From Wyeomyia smithii (taxonomy: Eukaryota > Arthropoda > Insecta > Diptera > Culicidae), in contig NC_073696.1 of the NCBI RefSeq assembly GCF_029784165.1, forward strand, positions 103,036,065-103,100,064: DNA of 64,000 nucleotides, read 5' to 3'. The translations under genes and the position numbers were made by a program. Under the pieces are notes generated by a model. That model was given only the letters and a program-made list of their open reading frames with translations. It was not told where the DNA came from and did no database searches. Positions 21,690 to 34,121 of the stretch are shown one piece after another; within the stretch, counting starts at the first letter, position 1; every line of letters begins with the position of its first letter.

Positions 21690-23130
21690 TTGCTGACCAG
21701 ACAAAAGTCATTCTGCCGATTGGAATTAGGGATAAAGTGGTGAATGTTTGCGGTGAAGAAATGGACAAAAATTGCCGAGTTTTTATAGGTTTATTTTCAC
21801 ACGCACTGATGAAACTACCCATGCAGCATCAATCATCCGATGAGTCAGCAGTAGAAATTTGACAGCTTTATCAGTCGAACTCTAACCTTGATGGCGAAAG
21901 CAGTGAAGCTATGTTCAAAAGTGTGCGCGTTCAAAGGACGGTGCCCCGTCGCATTAAGGGGTTATATACCTTTTTAGTTTTCAAAAAACCAGAAAAAATT
22001 TTATTACATTATCTTCAAATACAACATCTTGAGAACATTTCCACAAATTTTCATAAAGATCTGAGCAATAGGAAGAAAGTTAGAGCGATTTGCAACGCGC
22101 CTCGCCACGGCCGCATAAGCTAAACTTGAAACTTTACACGCGATTATCTCGGAATAGTTTTTTTCTAGAAAATGACTTTGCCGTGATCCTGATTGCGGGA
22201 AAACTACTGAACCGATTTCTTTCATCTTTTTTTTAAATTTTCGTTATAAAATTCGCTGGTCCTTGAACGATCGCTTTTTGAAACATACAGATACATTTTG
22301 CCGCAAAAAAAATATTAATGCAATTTTTTGCGCTCAAAACGTGCATTTTTTGGGAAAAACGTTCCCGTTTGCACTGAAAACAAAATACTCATAAAAGCGA
22401 TCGTTCAAGGACCCGGCACACTTCTAAACTAATGAAATAATATGAGTTTTTCGATTTCGGTTGATCCGCTGAGTCTCTATCAGGATCACCGCAAGCCTCT
22501 GCAAAAAAATAGCGTTTCGGGGAAACGGCCATTACTCCAGTAATAATTGGTATATCTCAATATCAAACATATTTTCTTGTTGTTGATAAACTGTACCTTT
22601 AGAAAAATACCTATTTGATGCAATGAAAATGGTGCTATGCACTTAAAAATAAATTCAAACTTCCCTCATTATTCTCGACCAAAAAGGTATATAACCTCTT
22701 AAAAATGGACATCGTGCGACAGCTCATGGACAGCGGATACGCCCGTTCCGGCATCTACAACATCTTGGCACTATTGGACAACAATCAGAGCATCGAAAGA
22801 AAGCCCGGTTCCGGACGGCCGACGACCCAGAGCGAAAAGAAGCTCCAAAGCTGAAGAGGAAGACTGAGTGAAAAGTGGCTACATCACTACGTGCGCTTGG
22901 CCAAGAAGTCGGTACAACCGGCCAAACAATGAAAAAGTAACTGATGAACATGGACATACATGTCAGGAAGCGGCAGTCCCGTCCACTACTCTCAGAATTG
23001 TAGGCAATAACGGGGAAATTCATAGTACAAAGTGCCTGCCGGAAGTAGCGTCGTTCATTAAGAAATACCATAAGGCAGAAGACGCGGTGTTTTGGCCGGA
23101 TCTGGTGTCGGTCCATTACTCGAATTGCTG
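21690..23130 (+). pseudogene. Second DD37E mariner relic, interrupted and internally deleted
   Basis: The plus strand carries the same family as the mariner at 1-322 and 6239-7050. An N-terminal block (LFSHALMKLPMQHQSS) leads to VRVQRTVPRRI at 21951. A TTAA MITE (21958-22698) interrupts it, then coding resumes with DIVRQLMDSGYARSGIYN, KPGSGRPTTQSEKKLQ and, after a deletion that removes the first catalytic Asp region, STKCLPEVASFIKKYH and FWPDLVSVHYS. The C-terminal motif after this is lost. Several frameshifts are present. Confidence 0.75.
21958..22698. mobile_element. TTAA-flanked (piggyBac-type) MITE in the mariner relic
   Basis: Ends ggggttatataccttttt and ...aaaaaggtatataacctc are inverted repeats flanked by TTAA (21954-21957 and 22699-22702). 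The 741-bp interior has a further inverted pair (gaacgatcgctttt near 22265 and aaaagcgatcgttc near 22396). TTAA duplication is the piggyBac hallmark. No transposase. Confidence 0.8.
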
Positions 23131-24000
23131 TGAGCCAACTTAAACGATTTACCAACTGTTTTAAGCGGAGAGAGGAGTCAAATAGGAGGTGTCTAAACCT
23201 CGATATAACTCACCGAACAAAATACGGACGCCTGATGTAGAGAAAAGCTCTCTATCGTTGCAGCGGTAGTTATCCTTAGCTAGTGTTTTATGTTCTATAT
23301 TGAGGAGAAACGTGAAGGCTTAAAACATAGAAATATATAGTGGCAATAAAAAAAACTAAGAGTTGTAGCCAATAAGTTTGATACATCCTACGTTTTGATC
23401 AATTGTTAAGAAACACCAACGCTCGCACAGCTGCTTCTTGTGAAAACGAGCATGAATGATATTACTTTTACTTACTATTGCCTTTGAGATGGTCCTTACT
23501 TAGTTTACTTTACTTTTATGGCAACAGATCATACATATTCTATGCCGAATCCAGAATATGTCTTCATAAAACTCGGCCTTGGGCTGGTCCTCTCCAGTCA
23601 CCCCTTACACCAGCTACTCGGGCATCCTCGTCGACAGCACATATTCAACACATGTGAGGTCTACCTTGAAGTTGTTGGGCTCTGTACGGGTTTCTGTTGA
23701 ATGTTATTTTTGCCATTCGTTCATCCGCCATACGTGCTACGTGGATAGCCTACTCTAACTTGCCGTGTTTTATCAGCTTGAAAGTTTCAACGTGTTTGTA
23801 TCAAGGTTGTTAATCGGTAATCTATCGTGAACGCCGATGACGATATCGTCTGTTATCATTATCGACGATGACGGTAACGTCTTCAGACATTATCGTCATT
23901 GCCAAAAACGATAGCTACTGACGGTTTCGAAACAATAACGTTCACTTATGAACAACCACTGCCATACCAAATTTTGCATCATTAAATATATCCTATAGAT
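23131..24000. other. No gene seen
   Basis: A cluster of gacgata/tatcgtc words at 23820-23930 forms a small imperfect inverted repeat. Otherwise nothing supported. Confidence 0.4.
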
Positions 24001-24316
24001 CAGCGGTTCTCAACCTTTTTTTGTTCGCGTACCCCTTGGCGATAATTTCAAAATCAATTGTATCCCCTGGCGTGGAATTTTCTCGCAGCGTGGGAGAGAG
24101 AAGTGGGGGATCATGTTGTGGTAGTCTAGTTTGGGTTTAAAATTGAACTATAGCTTGTTCGATTGCTACAGTCATGTTTCAAGAGCTAGGTTGATTAACA
24201 AATAGTACTAAAAAGAAAAATTGCTTTGTCCCCCATTACTGATTTTTCTTTCGCGTACCCCTTAAAGGCCTTCGCGTACTCCAAGGGGTGCGCGTATCCC
24301 AGGTTGAGAACCGCTG
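24001..24316. mobile_element. hAT-type MITE with perfect 8-bp duplication
   Basis: Ends cagcggttctcaacct and ...aggttgagaaccgctg are perfect inverted repeats. Flanks ctatagat (23993-24000 and 24317-24324) are identical. The subterminal regions share gcgtaccccttgg-like words. This is the classic hAT pattern (CAG ends, 8-bp duplication). Confidence 0.92.
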
Positions 24317-25325
24317 CTATAGATGCATTTGAATTGTAATTATGACACTGGCACTTACCTTGCTATTCATATTCGTATTCAAAACGCGCCTCACAAGTTA
24401 AAACAATTAAAACTGAGACATTTCTTTTCCTGATGAGAAACGAAACGTAAAAAAACAAGGAAAAGTTCCTCCTTGTTGCCTAGTGATACTTCGTATCCAA
24501 CCTTCCGAAGTAAAAAAAACGTTTCCTCACCCCGTGCCTACTTTTTGATCTAGTCGCAATTACAGCAGATAAACTGATAAAAGACATTAGTGAGAGATTC
24601 TTGTCTGAAGAGCGTCACTGGAGTGATCCACGACCTGTGGAGCGCAAAGTTTCCTGCAGATCCGTAGACCGCAGGACCTAAGCTGACTGCTTAATACGTA
24701 ACAAGTCTTAGTCACTGCCGCAATATGTCTCTTCACCTCGCGATTCACCTCGTTATCGCAAGCTATGAGTGTACCCAGATAAAAAAAACTCATCAACCGC
24801 ATCGAAAGTATCCCCATCCATCTCCATCGCAGCACCAAAGCCCGTAAGGTTACAACGCTCACTGCCAACCTCCATGTTCTTCGTTGTTGATGGTATTTAT
24901 AGTGAGTCCAATTCCCGTTACTTTCCTTCTAAGAGCCGTAATGTCCTCCATTCCGATGTCATCCGTGAAGCCTAGAAGTATGTGAGACTTCGTTAATGGT
25001 GGTGTCGCTTCTCTGCACACTTGCCCTTCCAACTCTATGTTGAACAGCAAGAGCTTGCTTTTTAAACCATCCAACACCATAAACGTGTCCGAAATTTCAT
25101 CCGCTATCCTAACGCTTGATGTGAAACCGTTGCGAGACGCACGTATCAGTTTGATCAGTTTTGTTCGGAACGTTTCGCACGCCATCTTGAAGGTTATAAA
25201 CAGATGATGTGCCTGCATGTTGTGCTCTCGAAACTTGTCAAGGATCTATCTCAACGTAAATATCTGCCCCGTTGTTGATAGTTCCGCTCGAAAATCGTTT
25301 TACTATTCATCAACAAAGGCTACCT

Positions 25326-27022
25326 CCCAAGTAACAATTCTATAGCTACTTGGTTTTCTAACGGTTTTATCACAGCAATGAATATTACCAACGATTTTAT
25401 GGCGGTTAAACCCGTTGCCAAAAATAGCAAGTCGTAATGAACACTGATAGCTGTCAATAAAACTCTAATGAAACTTCCAATAAAACCGGCAAGAGTCAAT
25501 GCGATTTTGCTCTATTATTGGTTTTATAATTACTATCTATTGCCCCATAAAACCACTCCAGCTTGCTGTCATATAACATAGAAACCAATTTTATTGCGGT
25601 CATTCAAATGCCCAGTTTTAACCTGTCAAACTTGTAAACAAATATATGCAGGCAATGATATACATAAAGGTGAGACAAAAGTGGCTGAGTTGGTTCAGTG
25701 TGATGCAAAATTCTGTCGCAGTCTTCGTAAGATGTGTGTAAAATGCTTTAGAGCATCTTGCAGCGCATTTGTAAACATTGATGACGTAGAACTCCAAAAA
25801 TCTAATAAAGTAACACAGCAAACTTAGTACTTTTCGGTAGTTTTTTTTTTTTTAATTTTATCGTCAGTTTGTCTTGTTTTGGTTGAAAATAATTTTCTAT
25901 GTCGTTAAATTATGCGTTCTTAAAAATGAGGTAGGGGCAAGACACTATTGATATATTTCGAAATATATTCATTATTCAATTAAACTAAGTATGTATCGTT
26001 GCATTTTTCGTGCACCTCTCTATTTATATCAAAGTTTGTTGATTCCTCATTATCGTCGGTGTGATGTCAGATTTTTCATAAAAATAAAGTTGTCTAGGCC
26101 CCAGGGATTTACCATATTTTTCTCTAATAATACAGGCATCCAACCTTTGCCGCACCTTACAACATATATATCATTGAACTAGGCTTATTGCTGCTACGAT
26201 TAATGCCAACTAATTACCAACCGCGCCATATTGATATTTTTGAAACTTTTTATAATCTTGAAACGAAAATCGAATCGTCGTCTGACTAACAAATAAATTG
26301 AATATCCTAAGTTGATTTTGATCTATCTCTGTATTGAAGAACACGGCTAGATTTTTTTTCTGAAAAACTGAGCTGAAACAATCCAATTCATTTTTGCTAA
26401 CAATGAGATCATTTCTGTAAGCCCGTACTATTTTGATGGCGCATAAATTTTAAGCGCCTATGATCTCAAAATGCACGACAAAATTCATGCGCATATGCTT
26501 GAGAGTTACAAAACCTACCAAAAACCCCTCCTTATTCCTTATCTTTCTACAATATCACCATCAAGTGAAATCGATTGCACGATGATAACCAACACAGGTA
26601 AAATATTTCTCCCGCGACGAGAGATTTCCTTATTAAAAAAAGGCGTGATGTTCTGGTGTGTGTGCAGGAACGGCACAACAAATCAACTTATTACGGTTGC
26701 TGTCAAGCAATGAAAAGTTGATTTGGACTTATTGTGGCAAGTAGCAGAGCGCAATAATGCAACCAAACTTATTGCGCTCTTAAAGAGGTAATGCCAGCTG
26801 CTTATAGTATGCGGTACTCTTTCCATGTGGTTTCAAAGTAGTTTTATTGCCATTATTATAATTGATTCAATAAGCTTGGCAAGGGTGGGCCACCTGACTG
26901 TAAGAAAACTTATAGCGGTTATCAGGAGGTTCTGATAGTATTTTTCGTTTTAACAGCAATTTTGCGAAATTGGTCATGAAAACCGCTAAAAGAATGCAAT
27001 ACGACTTAAATTGTTACTTGGG
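25326..27022. mobile_element. 1.7-kb non-autonomous element with CCCAAGTAACAATT ends
   Basis: The 14-bp terminal inverted repeats cccaagtaacaatt and aattgttacttggg are exact. Removing it brings the two halves of the RTE relic together, so it is an insertion. No clear duplication was identified. It contains a smaller MITE at 25931-26105 and a short hairpin (gagcgcaataa and ttattgcgctc, about 26750). No transposase; class not assigned. Confidence 0.75.
25931..26105. mobile_element. Small MITE, same family as 51511-51748
   Basis: Left end gtaggggcaagacactattg and right end ttgtctaggccccag match the ends of the copy at 51511, with substitutions. It is nested inside 25326-27022. The flanks show no duplication, consistent with age. 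Confidence 0.65.
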
Positions 27023-27789
27023 CTGCAACGGCCTTAGTTTATGGAGCAAGATACGGAAGAGAATTTTATATGCGGAATTAAAGAGGGTTATACTCGATAG
27101 TTGCTACAGTCTTACAGTTGTTAGTTGTGTGCCTTCTTACAGATAGGTCATATGAGTCCTTCCAATCAGTCTGTAGGTAGTTTTTCTTCAGACCAAACCC
27201 TCACGACTAAATCGCTCGCTCCCGACTTTGAAAAGTTCAGCTAATAATCGTCCTTTCCAGTGGGTTTGTAGTTGTTCAATTCTCTGCAAGCTTTTTCCAC
27301 CCGTCAAAGGTTGGCAGATTCACAGCTTCTGTTCTGTTCCCCAGAACGACTTTCCTGCCTTATTCATCGTTTAACACCACTTCGAAGTGTTGTTTCCAAC
27401 GCCTACTACCTCCCTGCCAAAACATATGGCAGGAACTGGCACGGTCCGGTTCCTGATTCCGTAAATCGCTCTATAGAAGCTTCTCGTATCGTGTCTGGTG
27501 GTGCAATTTTTTGCCTCCGCGAGGATGGGATCATAGTGTTAACGTTTCCTACAGCGGTGAAGCCTTTTATCGATGGCTCTAACTTCCCGGTTTTTATCCC
27601 GTGTTTGATGCGTCATACGGTGGATGTGCTTTTACTGCTCGTTCAGGTCCACTTCAACTGGTTTATCGATCCGTACATCAACTTTCCGAGTGTACTCTTT
27701 CCACTGGTAGCCTCTTGATATTCAGACGTATCTTCCACTTCAATCTCGATTGAAATACGTTGGACAGTCGGGCGCAAATTTTGTCTATC

Positions 27790-27935
27790 ATGAGATATGC
27801 CGGCCGTGGACGATTTGGGAGCTGGATAGTTGTCGACTTCAAACTTTATACAATTTGTTCCACGATTGGTGCCTACGCAACTACATGATGTTGAGCATTT
27901 CCAAATGTACCGTGATCGGCTTTCTCTAGTTTAGT
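27790..27935 (+). pseudogene. Jockey/CR1-like reverse-transcriptase fragment
   Basis: A short frame reads LQTLYNLFHDWCLRNYMM followed by LSISKCTVIGF, matching the common block after the catalytic palm (W-C-x-x-N-x-x-x-L-N-x-x-K-C-x-V-I-x-F). It stops at 27929. Too short to classify. Confidence 0.5.
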
Positions 27936-28218
27936 CTAGTCTACACTAACACAGCCAGTACTTGAAAGCAACCTGGAAAATGATATACACCGTTTTGAAA
28001 AAATGGTTTCCATGCAATTTTCTTGTCAACGGCCAGGTCTACTGTGTAGCACAATAAAAAACAATATAATCTAAGAACGGGGGCAATCCGTACCAACCGA
28101 TCCGTATGTAAGTAGTAATATGATTCGTTGGGAGTTACAAAGCTGAGAAATTACACTCCTTTGTTGACCAGTCTCCTGGGATGGAGCATAGGTATGTCCG
28201 GGTTTAGAAACCAAGGAT
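27936..28218. other. Left flank of I-clade copy 2, no gene seen
   Basis: No defendable frame or bounded element. Confidence 0.4.
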
Positions 28219-28232
28219 ATAGCGCCTTTACT
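28219..28232. repeat. Target-site duplication, 5' copy, of I-clade element 2
   Basis: atagcgcctttact, repeated exactly at 34055-34068. Confidence 0.9.
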
Positions 28233-28529
28233 TCATTCCGTCCCGAACGCTCGACGAAAACGGACGCATTAAGTGATTGTCTCGCTATAAAATCGCACCT
28301 GTGTGAAGAAGAAAAAAAGCATTGCTTACTCGGTCGTATTCCAAAGAGTGCGAAGTGCGGTGTAAAGACAAACTGATAATCCGAAGGTCATCCTGCTATT
28401 GTGTTATAGCTGTGTCGCTGCGAAGCTGCCCGTTCCAGCACCGAAAGACTCGGTCATTGTGCTATTGAAGACAACAAAAAAGAGGTACGTGATTCTTTGC
28501 CACTGTACTGTTGCGCTAGTTTGAGCGCA

Positions 28530-29896
28530 ATGGATGTGGATCCCTTAGCCCCCGATCCCCCGTCTCCAAACCCACCCGACCCTGACCCTCCTGTTCACCC
28601 CCCCCCCCCTCTGTCCCTGCTTTAGTCAATCCTCGTACCAGGCTTTACCCAGACGGATCAACGGGTCCACTGGTTCTCTACATGAGGCCCGAACCAGGAG
28701 GAAAATCACTGAACACGTTACAAATCGCGAAAGATCTGACGTCACGATACAAGGCCGTGACCGAAATCGCAAAAGTCAGACCAAACAAGCTCCGCGTCGT
28801 GGTCAATGATCTGGATCAGGCCAACGATATAGCTCGCTCTGAGCTCTTTACACGCGAGTATCGCGTGTATGTACCTGCACGAGACGTGGAGATCGACGGT
28901 GTAATAACCGATTCGAGTCTGACTGTTGAGTGTATTCTGGGAAGCGGCGTCAGCTGCTTCAAAAAATCCACTACCGAGGCGAAAGTATTGGATGTTAAGC
29001 AATAACGGTCCATGTCGCTCGTCTCCGGTAAAAAAGTATACACTCCGTCAGACTCGTTTCGCGTTACGTTTGCCGGATCTGCACTCCCTAGCCACGTTTC
29101 TATCAACCAGGTTCGTCTGCCTGTGCGTTTGTATGTGCCCCGTGTTATGAATTGCACCAATTGCAAGCAGTTAGGCCATACAGCTGCCTACTGCTTCAAT
29201 AAGGCACGAAGTGGCAAGTGTGGGGAGACTCATGCGGAAGATTCTTGCAGTGTAAGCGCTAAAAAGTGTATTCACTGCGGGAAAAATCTGCATGAGCTTT
29301 CCGCATGCCCGGTGTACATGCAACGCAGAGATAAAATTAAACGGTCTCTTAAGGTGCGCTCAAAGCGTTCTTACGCTGAGATTCTTAAGAAGACCGTAAC
29401 CACTTCTACCATAACATCGAACCCCTTTGATCTGTTGGCTTCAGATGAAACCGACTCTGACGAACCACTAGAGGGAACTTCTTTTGCCTGTCTTGGGGAG
29501 TCTAGAAAGAGGAAAAATCTTTCCTCTCCTAAGCTTCCCAGGAAAGGACCTAAGGTTTCTCAAGATGGAATGAATAATACGAACAAATCTAGAAGTGCTG
29601 CGGAAAAGCCGAAGCAAACTCCTCCTGGGCTTGCAAATTTAAAGTCCCAGAAGGAGTTATCAGCACTTCCTGGAACATATAAAAACCCAGTTGCTCCTTT
29701 TGCACACCCAGATAATCCAATAAACTCTGGATTGGTGAATTTTTCTAACATCGTGGACTGGATTTTTGAAAACTTCAATATACCTGATCCAATTAAAAAT
29801 TTCCTCACAGTACTTCTCCCAACAGTTAGATCATTTTTGAAGCAGTTGACTGCCCAATGGCCCCTCCTTGCTGCGATTGTATCCTTCGATGCCTAA
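28530..29896 (+). pseudogene. I-clade ORF1, copy 2, one frameshift and one nonsense codon
   Basis: Starts MDVDP at 28530, then a Pro-rich head. A cytosine run at 28597-28606 marks where the frame is lost. The conserved frame resumes through SLNTLQIAKDLTSRY and reaches a TAA at 29003-29005, where copy 1 has a Leu codon. It then continues to 29896. Three zinc knuckles are recognisable, but the first cysteine of the second one is Ser (ARSGKCGE, against ARCGKCGE in copy 1), so that knuckle is broken. The stop again overlaps the ORF2 ATG. Confidence 0.85.
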
Positions 29897-32800
29897 TTCA
29901 TCTGCGTATATGAAGGATCCTATCTCTGTCTTACAGTGGAATTGTAGAAGTATTTTACCAAAAATTGATTCATTTAAAGTTTTGATAAATAAATACAAAT
30001 GCGATGGATTTTCCCTTTGTGAAACTTGGCTTACTTCAAATATTGATCTTAACTTCCATGATTTTAATATTATTCGCCTTGATCGAGACACCCCATATGG
30101 AGGAGTACTTTTAGGGACTAAAAAGTGCTATTCTTTCTATCGTATTAACCTCCCCTCGATTCCAGGCATCGAAGTTGTCGCATGTCAAATGACAGTACAA
30201 GGTAAAGAGCTTTGTATTGCCTCAATATATATTCCTCCCAGAGCACAGGTTGGGACACGGCTGCTCTTTGATTTAATAGAACTTCTCCCCTCGCCACGTT
30301 TGATTTTGGGAGAATTCAACTCTCATGGTGTGGCTTGGGGATCCCCTTACAATGATAACCGCTCCTCTTTAATCTATAACCTTTGCGATGACTTCGACAT
30401 GACTATTTTGAACAACGGTGAAATGACACGTATCCCGAAACCTCCAGCGCGCCCAAGCGCTTTGGATCTATCCTTATGTTCGACGTCGCTACGGTTGGAT
30501 TGCACATGGAAGGTAATCCTCGATCCTCACGGTGGCGACCATTTGCCTATTCTTATTTCAATTACTAACGGTTCAACTCGCATGCGACCAATTGACATTC
30601 CGTATGACCTCACACGGAATGTCGATTGGAAGTTATACGAGGAAATGATTTCAAAAGCGGTCGAGTCGATTCAACATCATGCACCACTTGAAGAATACAA
30701 CCTCCTCGCGGCCTTAATCCTCGACGCCGCGTTGCAAGCCCAAACGAAGAAATATCCCGGCGTAACGATCAAAGAGCGGCCTCCAACTCCGTGGTGGGAC
30801 AAAAGTGCTCCGATGTCTACACGCAAAGATCCGACGCGTTTTTGGCCTTCCAGAAGGGAGGCGACTATTTACGGTATTCGGAGCTTGATACCAAGCTTAA
30901 AGGCTTGTCTAAAGCAAAGAAACGCGGATATTGGTGCGGTTCGTAAACGAGACATCGAGGGAGACATCAATGAGCACTCTTTGGAACACAGCCCGAAGAA
31001 TGCGGAATCGCGTAACGGTCAACGAAAGCGAGGAGTCTTCAAGTAGGTGGATATTTGATTTTGCCAGGAAAGTATGTCCGGACTCTGTTCCTGCGCAAAA
31101 CTTTGTTCGCGATACGTCTCCGGGCCACGACGCGATAGAATCACCTTTTACGATGGCAGAATTTTCAGTTGCCCTCCTGTCCTGTAACAATAACGCGCCT
31201 GGGTTAGATAGAATCAAATTCAACTTGTTGAAGAATCTACCCGGCAATGCCAAGAGGCGCTTGTTGAACTTGTTCAATAAGTTCCTGGAGCAAAACATTG
31301 TACCGCAGGATTGGAGGCAAGTGAATGTGATCGCCATCCAAAAACCGGGGAAACCAGCTTCTGATCACAACTCTTATAGGCCGATTGCAATGCTATCCTG
31401 TATCCGGAAATTGATGGAAAAAATGATACTCCGTCGTTTAGACCATTGGGTCGAATCAAATGGTCTACTATCAGATACTCAGTTTGGCTTCCGCCGAGCC
31501 AAAGGGACGAATGATTGTCTTGCGTTGCTTTCAACAGATATTCAGCTGGCGTATGCTCGCAAAGAACAAATGGCGTCTGCGTTCTTGGACATTAAGGGGG
31601 CTTTTGATTCCGTTTCTATTGCCATTCTTTCGGGTAAACTTCACCGACAAGAATTTTCTCCAATTTTAAACAATTTTTTGCACAATTTGTTGTCCAAAAA
31701 GCACATGCATTTTACGCATGGCGAATGGGCAACTTTCCGAATTAGCTACATGGGTCTTCCCCAGGGCTCATGTTTAAGCCCCCTTCTTTACAACTTTTAT
31801 GTAAATGACATCGACGAATGTCTGGAAAATTCATGCACGATAAGACAACTTGCCGACGACAGCGTGGTCTCTGTTACAGGAGCCAAAGCTGCTGATTTGC
31901 AAGGACCATTGCAAGATACCTTGGACAATTTGTCTGCTTGGGCTCTACAGCTAGGTATCGAATTCTCTCTGGAGAAGACTGAGATAGTAGTTTTTTCTAG
32001 GAAGCATGAACCTGCTCAGCTCCAATCACAATTAATGGGTAAAACGATCTCTCAGGTTTTGGTGCATAAGTATCTTGGTATCTGGTTCGACTCTAAGGGC
32101 ACCTGGGGTTGCCATGTTAGGTATCTGACGAAGAAAAGTCAGCAAAGAGTAAATTTTCTTCGTACAATAACCGGGCAATGGTGGGGAGCCCACCCAGGAG
32201 ACCTTATAAGGCTTTACCAAACAACGATATTGTCTGTAATTGAGTACGGGTGTTTCTGCTTCCGCTCCGCAGCAAACACACATTTGATCAAACTGGAGCG
32301 AATACAATATCGTTGTTTGCGTATCGCCTTAGGTTGCATGCAATCGACCCATACGATGAGTTTGGAGGTCTTAGCCGGAGTACTACCATTGAAAAACCGC
32401 TTCTGGAGCCTGTCTTCTCGTATTCTTATCAAATGTGAGGTCTTGAACCATCCTGTGATTGAAAATTTTGAAAGGTTAATCGAACTCAATTCTCAAACCC
32501 GTTTTATGACATTGTATTTCAATCACATGTCCCAAAATATTAACCCTTCTTTGAATATTCCAAATCGTGTCAACTTATCAAATACTTCTGATTCTACTGT
32601 GTTTTTCGATACATCCATGATAGAAGAAACTCGTGGAATCCCGGATCATTTACGCGTACAGCAGATCCCCAAATTTTTTTCCAATAAATATCGAAACATC
32701 AACTGCGACAATATGTTCTACACTGACGGATCACTTCTCGATGGGTCCACTGGCTTCGGTATCTTCAATAACAATTTAACCGTCTCCCATAAGCTCGATA

Positions 32801-33564
32801 ATCCTGCTTCTGTTTACGTCGCAGAATTAGCTGCTATTCAGTATACCCTAGGGATTATCGAAAAAATGCCCACGGACCATTATTTCATCTTTATGGACAG
32901 TCTCAGTTCCATTGAGGCTCTCCGATCGATGAAAGATGTTAAGCACTCTCCGTATTTCCTGGGGAAAATACGGGAACATCTGAATGCTTTATCCGAAAAA
33001 TCGTTTCAGATTACCTTAGCGTGGGTCCCTTCTCACTGCTCGATACCGGGCAATGAGAAAGCGGACTCTTTGGCTAAGGTGGGCGCATCAAACGGTGAAA
33101 TTTATGAAAGACCAATTGCTTTTAATGAATTTTTCGCATTTGTACGTCAGAACACGATCATGAGTTGGCAAAATTCTTGAACCAGAGGGGAACTGGGAAG
33201 GTGGTTACATTCCATTATACCCAAGGTATCGACGAATCCGTGGTTCAAGGGGTTGGATGTAGGTCGAGATTTCATTTGCGTGATGTCTCGGCTTATGTCC
33301 ACTCACTATAGATTTGATGCGCACATCCGTCGTATTGGGCTCGGAGAAAGTGGTATCTGTGCCTGTGGTGAAGGTTATCACGACATAGAGCACGTTGTTT
33401 GGTCATGCCCTGTACACCGTGACGCCAGGTCTAAATTAATAGCTTCCCTCCGGGCCGAGGGTAGAGAACCAGCTGTCCCTGTTCATGATGTCTTGGCGAG
33501 TCGCGACCTACCCTACATGTCCCTTATATACATTTTCCTGAAATCCATCCATGCCCAAGTCTAG
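29889..33564 (+). pseudogene. I-clade ORF2, copy 2 (endonuclease, reverse transcriptase, RNase H), broken
   Basis: ATG at 29889 within atgcctaa. Endonuclease (LQWNCRS, GEFNSHG in place of GDFNSHG, GGDHLPI in place of GSDHLPI), reverse transcriptase (YRPIAML, GLPQGSCLSPLLYNF, LADD) and RNase H (YTDGS, FMDSLSS, WVPSHCSIPGNEKAD) follow in order. Compared with copy 1 there are 1-nt deletions near 30800 and 30935, an in-frame 9-nt deletion near 30861, and TGG to TGA at 33178-33180. The C-terminal Cys/His cluster (33355-33410) is intact after the stop. The GDFN Asp change would also weaken the endonuclease. Confidence 0.88.
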
Positions 33565-34054
33565 TCCCATTCCTTTCCACCCACATTCATCAAAACGGCA
33601 AGATCACGTCGTAGACCTCGATTTTGGAACCAGCAAATTGAACCCCACACGAACTCGCCAGGAAAACCCGAGGCCTTTCTTGATATCTTGGCTCAGCGGC
33701 ACACACCCTAGGCCACTTGAACACCAGCGAACAACAACAACGAACCAAAACCAGCAACTAGACCCCGCACAATACCCTCAGAACCCGAGGATTACAAGCC
33801 CCTGTCCCAGCTCATGACATCGTGGCTTAGCAGAACAAATCCATACATGCTGCATATTCATTCGATGATCATCAGACTACAAAACACTGATTGAATAATA
33901 CACGCTAGTTTTAAGATAGACTTAATTTCAGCTCGTAGTCGGCAGCGAGGATAAAAAATTTGCTTATAGATTTTAAGTCATCCGATATAATTGGCGCCGT
34001 TAAACATTGAATTGTATTTGTGCCGTGTCAAATAAATGATTTGTGAAGAAAAAA

Positions 34055-34068
34055 ATAGCGCCTTTACT
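34055..34068. repeat. Target-site duplication, 3' copy, of I-clade element 2
   Basis: Exact second copy of the 14-mer at 28219-28232, after the A-rich tail. Confidence 0.9.
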
Positions 34069-34121
34069 AGCTTGAACTGTTACGGTATGGAACTTGAATA
34101 CTAACTCTAGTCCTAGAATTT

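Larger units (their letters stand above)
24587..27720 (-). pseudogene. RTE-clade (JAM1-like) retrotransposon relic, split by a 1.7-kb MITE
   Basis: Minus-strand coding begins near 27720 with the linker after the endonuclease (TRSFYRAIYGIRNRTVPVPA) and runs to the first reverse-transcriptase blocks near 27030 (IPAELFK, TLFNSAYKILFRILLHKLRP). After the insertion 25326-27022 it continues with a STTGQIFTLR block, LFITFKMA in place of the usual L-F-I-D-F-K-A-A, ILLGFTDDI in place of the FADD box (25020-24960), and the tail YLGTLIACDNEVNREVKRHI. Stops and frameshifts are frequent and catalytic positions are altered. The RTE assignment rests on these motif words recalled from mosquito elements. Confidence 0.7.
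28233..34054 (+). mobile_element. Full-length I-clade (MosquI-like) non-LTR retrotransposon, copy 2
   Basis: This 5.8-kb element has a 14-bp duplication and an A-rich tail. It shares 5' terminal bases with copy 1 (cattccgtcccgaac against cattctgtgccgaac) and the same 3' block (ggcgccgttaaacatt). By eye the middle (about 29800-33100) is near 98 percent identical to copy 1. The leader, the start of ORF1 and the 3' UTR differ much more. Inactivated by a nonsense codon and frameshift in ORF1, and by two 1-nt deletions and a nonsense codon in ORF2. Confidence 0.9.

Noticed and set aside
27272..27718. Plus-strand 148-codon frame as a gene
   Set aside because: The minus strand encodes the RTE linker (TRSFYRAIYGIRNRTVPVPA); the plus frame is its shadow.
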